64,000 nt of DNA from Ovis canadensis. Taxonomy: Eukaryota > Chordata > Mammalia > Artiodactyla > Bovidae. Position numbers and translations under genes: made by a program. The stretch covers positions 255,301,501-255,365,500 of the forward strand of contig NC_091246.1 of NCBI RefSeq assembly GCF_042477335.2, in the 5' to 3' direction. Positions 62,909 to 64,000 of the stretch are shown in pieces (the first letter of the stretch is position 1; every line of letters begins with the position of its first letter). The notes under the pieces were generated by a model. It was not told the DNA's origin. It ran no database searches and saw nothing but the letters and a program-made list of their open reading frames with translations.

Positions 62909-63531
62909 GCAAGTGCTCAGGGCCCCGTGGGGAAGGGGGCCGCGCAGGGCGGGACCACCAGTTCCAGGGCACCACCCGCTGCCACCGCGCCTCCAGCGAC
63001 AGGCGCTACCCCTGCAGCCCCGTGCGGCCTGACAGACAGATGTGGCCGGCACAGGCAGGCCTTCAGGAGACAGTGCTGGCCTGGGGTCAGCTCTGGTGCC
63101 GGGGTCTGCGGGGCCTGGGGCCAGGTCCTCTCTGGAGTCCTGAGAGCTGTGGGGCTCGGGGGAGGCATGCAGACCCCCCTGCAGGCCTGGGGTGGGTCCC
63201 TGCAGAGTGTCATACACGCACACCCCTCCCCCACAGCCTCTGCTGGGCAAGGCCCCGCCCCCTCAGTGCAGCAGGGATGGTTGAGGGGGCAGTCAGGCTT
63301 GGGGTCTGCCCCTTCACCCTGCACCCGAGAGGGAGCCAGAAGCCTGGCCCTGGGGACAAGCCTGCTCTGTGCTCTGCCCACCCAGCACTCCCCACAGCCC
63401 GTGCTGGGGGGCCAGGCAACATCAAGACCCTGGGAGACGCCTATGAGTTTGCTGTGGACGTGAGCGACTTCTCACCTGAGGACATCATTGTCACCACCTC
63501 CAACAACCACATCGAGGTGCGGGCTGAGAAG
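62713..63531 (+). CDS. HSPB7: HSPB7, first two coding exons (3' end beyond window)
   Basis: Cardiovascular small heat-shock protein, a non-classical chaperone of heart and skeletal muscle that limits protein aggregation. Exon 1 is 62713-62908 (residues 1-65 plus one base): MSHRTSSTFRAERSFH, a run of 12 Ser, then PMEKALSMFSEDFGSFMRP. Exon 2 is 63398-63531 (residues 66-110): ARAGGPGNIKTLGDAYEF, then the DFSPEDIIVTTSNNHIEV part of the alpha-crystallin domain. Exon 3, with the rest of that domain, is not present before 64000. Intron 1 begins GC rather than GT. The start is fixed by homology and lies about 100 bp downstream of a TATA box. Confidence 0.94.
62761..62796 (+). repeat. Coding microsatellite (TCC)11-TCG in HSPB7
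   Basis: Pure TCC triplets encoding Ser, ending in TCG. Length changes would be in frame, so polyserine length may vary among animals. Confidence 0.9.
63398..63531 (+). CDS. HSPB7: HSPB7 coding exon 2
   Basis: Residues 66-110, the first half of the alpha-crystallin domain, ending VRAEK before GTGAGC. The acceptor is CCACAG. Relative to recalled human, the string AVDVRDF reads AVDVSDF. Confidence 0.94.
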
Positions 63532-64000
63532 GTGAGCCCGTCCCCCCGCCCCACTCCTGGGCTTCACACCCCTACGCTCTGCACAGGGGCTTCCTCCCAT
63601 GTCCCATCCTGGGACCCTGCACCCCGACTGTGCTCCCTAACCCCCAAGACAAACAGGAGGCCTTGCTCCTGCGGCTGGTGGGCCACAGGACCCCTGTCAC
63701 TGCCCCAGGTTCCCAGGTGCTTTCTTCAGGAACCAAGGGAGCCATGGGGAGGGGCGAGGGGCAGAGGGGTGCAGGAGGGGGCCCTCGGGAGGTGAGGTGA
63801 GAAAGGGAGCTGAGAGGAGGAGGACGGCCCTCCCCCTAGGCCTGTGGGTGGTGGGCACCCCATGCCCGGGGGCAGCCGGGGGAGGAGCTCTTGCCCCTGA
63901 TGCCCCTCAAGGCCTTGTTTCTCCTAGACCCAGAGGCCCGGCTAGTGTCTCATCTCGGGACCCTGAACTGGGCTCAAGGCTGGGCAGAGCCCTGCAGGTC

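Noticed and set aside
62909-62914. Alternative GT donor two bases into HSPB7 intron 1
   Set aside because: Using it would add bases and put exon 2 out of the alpha-crystallin frame; the GC donor preserves it.
62623-63795. Single 390-codon frame across HSPB7 exons
   Set aside because: It reads through the intron and starts upstream of the ATG at a non-ATG codon. The homologous protein is obtained only by splicing 62908 to 63398.
63532-64000. HSPB7 third exon
   Set aside because: No sequence encoding the rest of the alpha-crystallin domain is visible before the window ends.

Overview
The window is nuclear DNA of a bovid ruminant. It is packed with ruminant-restricted retroposons: BovB LINE 3' ends, Bov-tA and Bov-A2 SINEs, and CHR/ART2-type tRNA SINEs. 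These lie among older mammalian repeats (L1, MIR, a MER1-like hAT element). Three protein-coding genes are recognisable by spliced exons. In order they are FAM131C (+, coding exons 22133-45017), one CLC-K kidney chloride channel gene (CLCNK type, -, coding exons 57899 down to 46047) and the start of HSPB7 (+, from 62713, running off the right edge). This matches the human 1p36.13 block EPHA2 - FAM131C - CLCNKB/CLCNKA - HSPB7, with one difference: only one CLC-K gene lies between FAM131C and HSPB7, where human has two.

Layout. 1-21.7 kb is intergenic sequence on the EPHA2 side: BovB and SINE copies, an old L1 split by a Bov-A2 with visible target duplications, a 15-16 bp minisatellite at 7.96-8.30 kb, a MER1-like DNA transposon at 15.7 kb and a TG-rich minisatellite at 21.0-21.5 kb. 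21.78-22.5 kb is a CpG island holding FAM131C exon 1, which encodes only seven residues (a likely lipid-anchor signal). A 16.8-kb first intron (22.15-38.96 kb) follows. It holds a rearranged solitary endogenous-retrovirus LTR (about 25.35-27.07 kb), the best-preserved BovB reverse-transcriptase fragment (28.2-29.5 kb), further BovB copies in both orientations and a Bov-A2. FAM131C exons 2-7 lie at 38.96-45.02 kb.

The CLC-K gene is convergent with FAM131C; their poly(A) signals are about 480 bp apart. I could join 19 coding exons with all phases compatible, giving a 692-residue channel with the family motifs intact. HSPB7 starts 4.8 kb upstream of the CLC-K ATG, behind a TATA box and a perfect MEF2-type element; its last exon is outside the window.

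The genes are not one pathway: FAM131C is of unknown function, CLC-K is an epithelial chloride channel of kidney and inner ear, and HSPB7 is a heart and muscle small heat-shock protein. I found no unknown multi-gene system. The most interesting points are residue-level features of the single CLC-K gene (Ser481, Ser68, a divergent C-terminus), a GC-AG intron in HSPB7, a stop-start overlapping uORF in FAM131C, and a palindromic SINE/microsatellite composite in FAM131C intron 1. Exon edges were placed by hand from splice sites, reading frame and recalled human homologues, so they need transcript confirmation.
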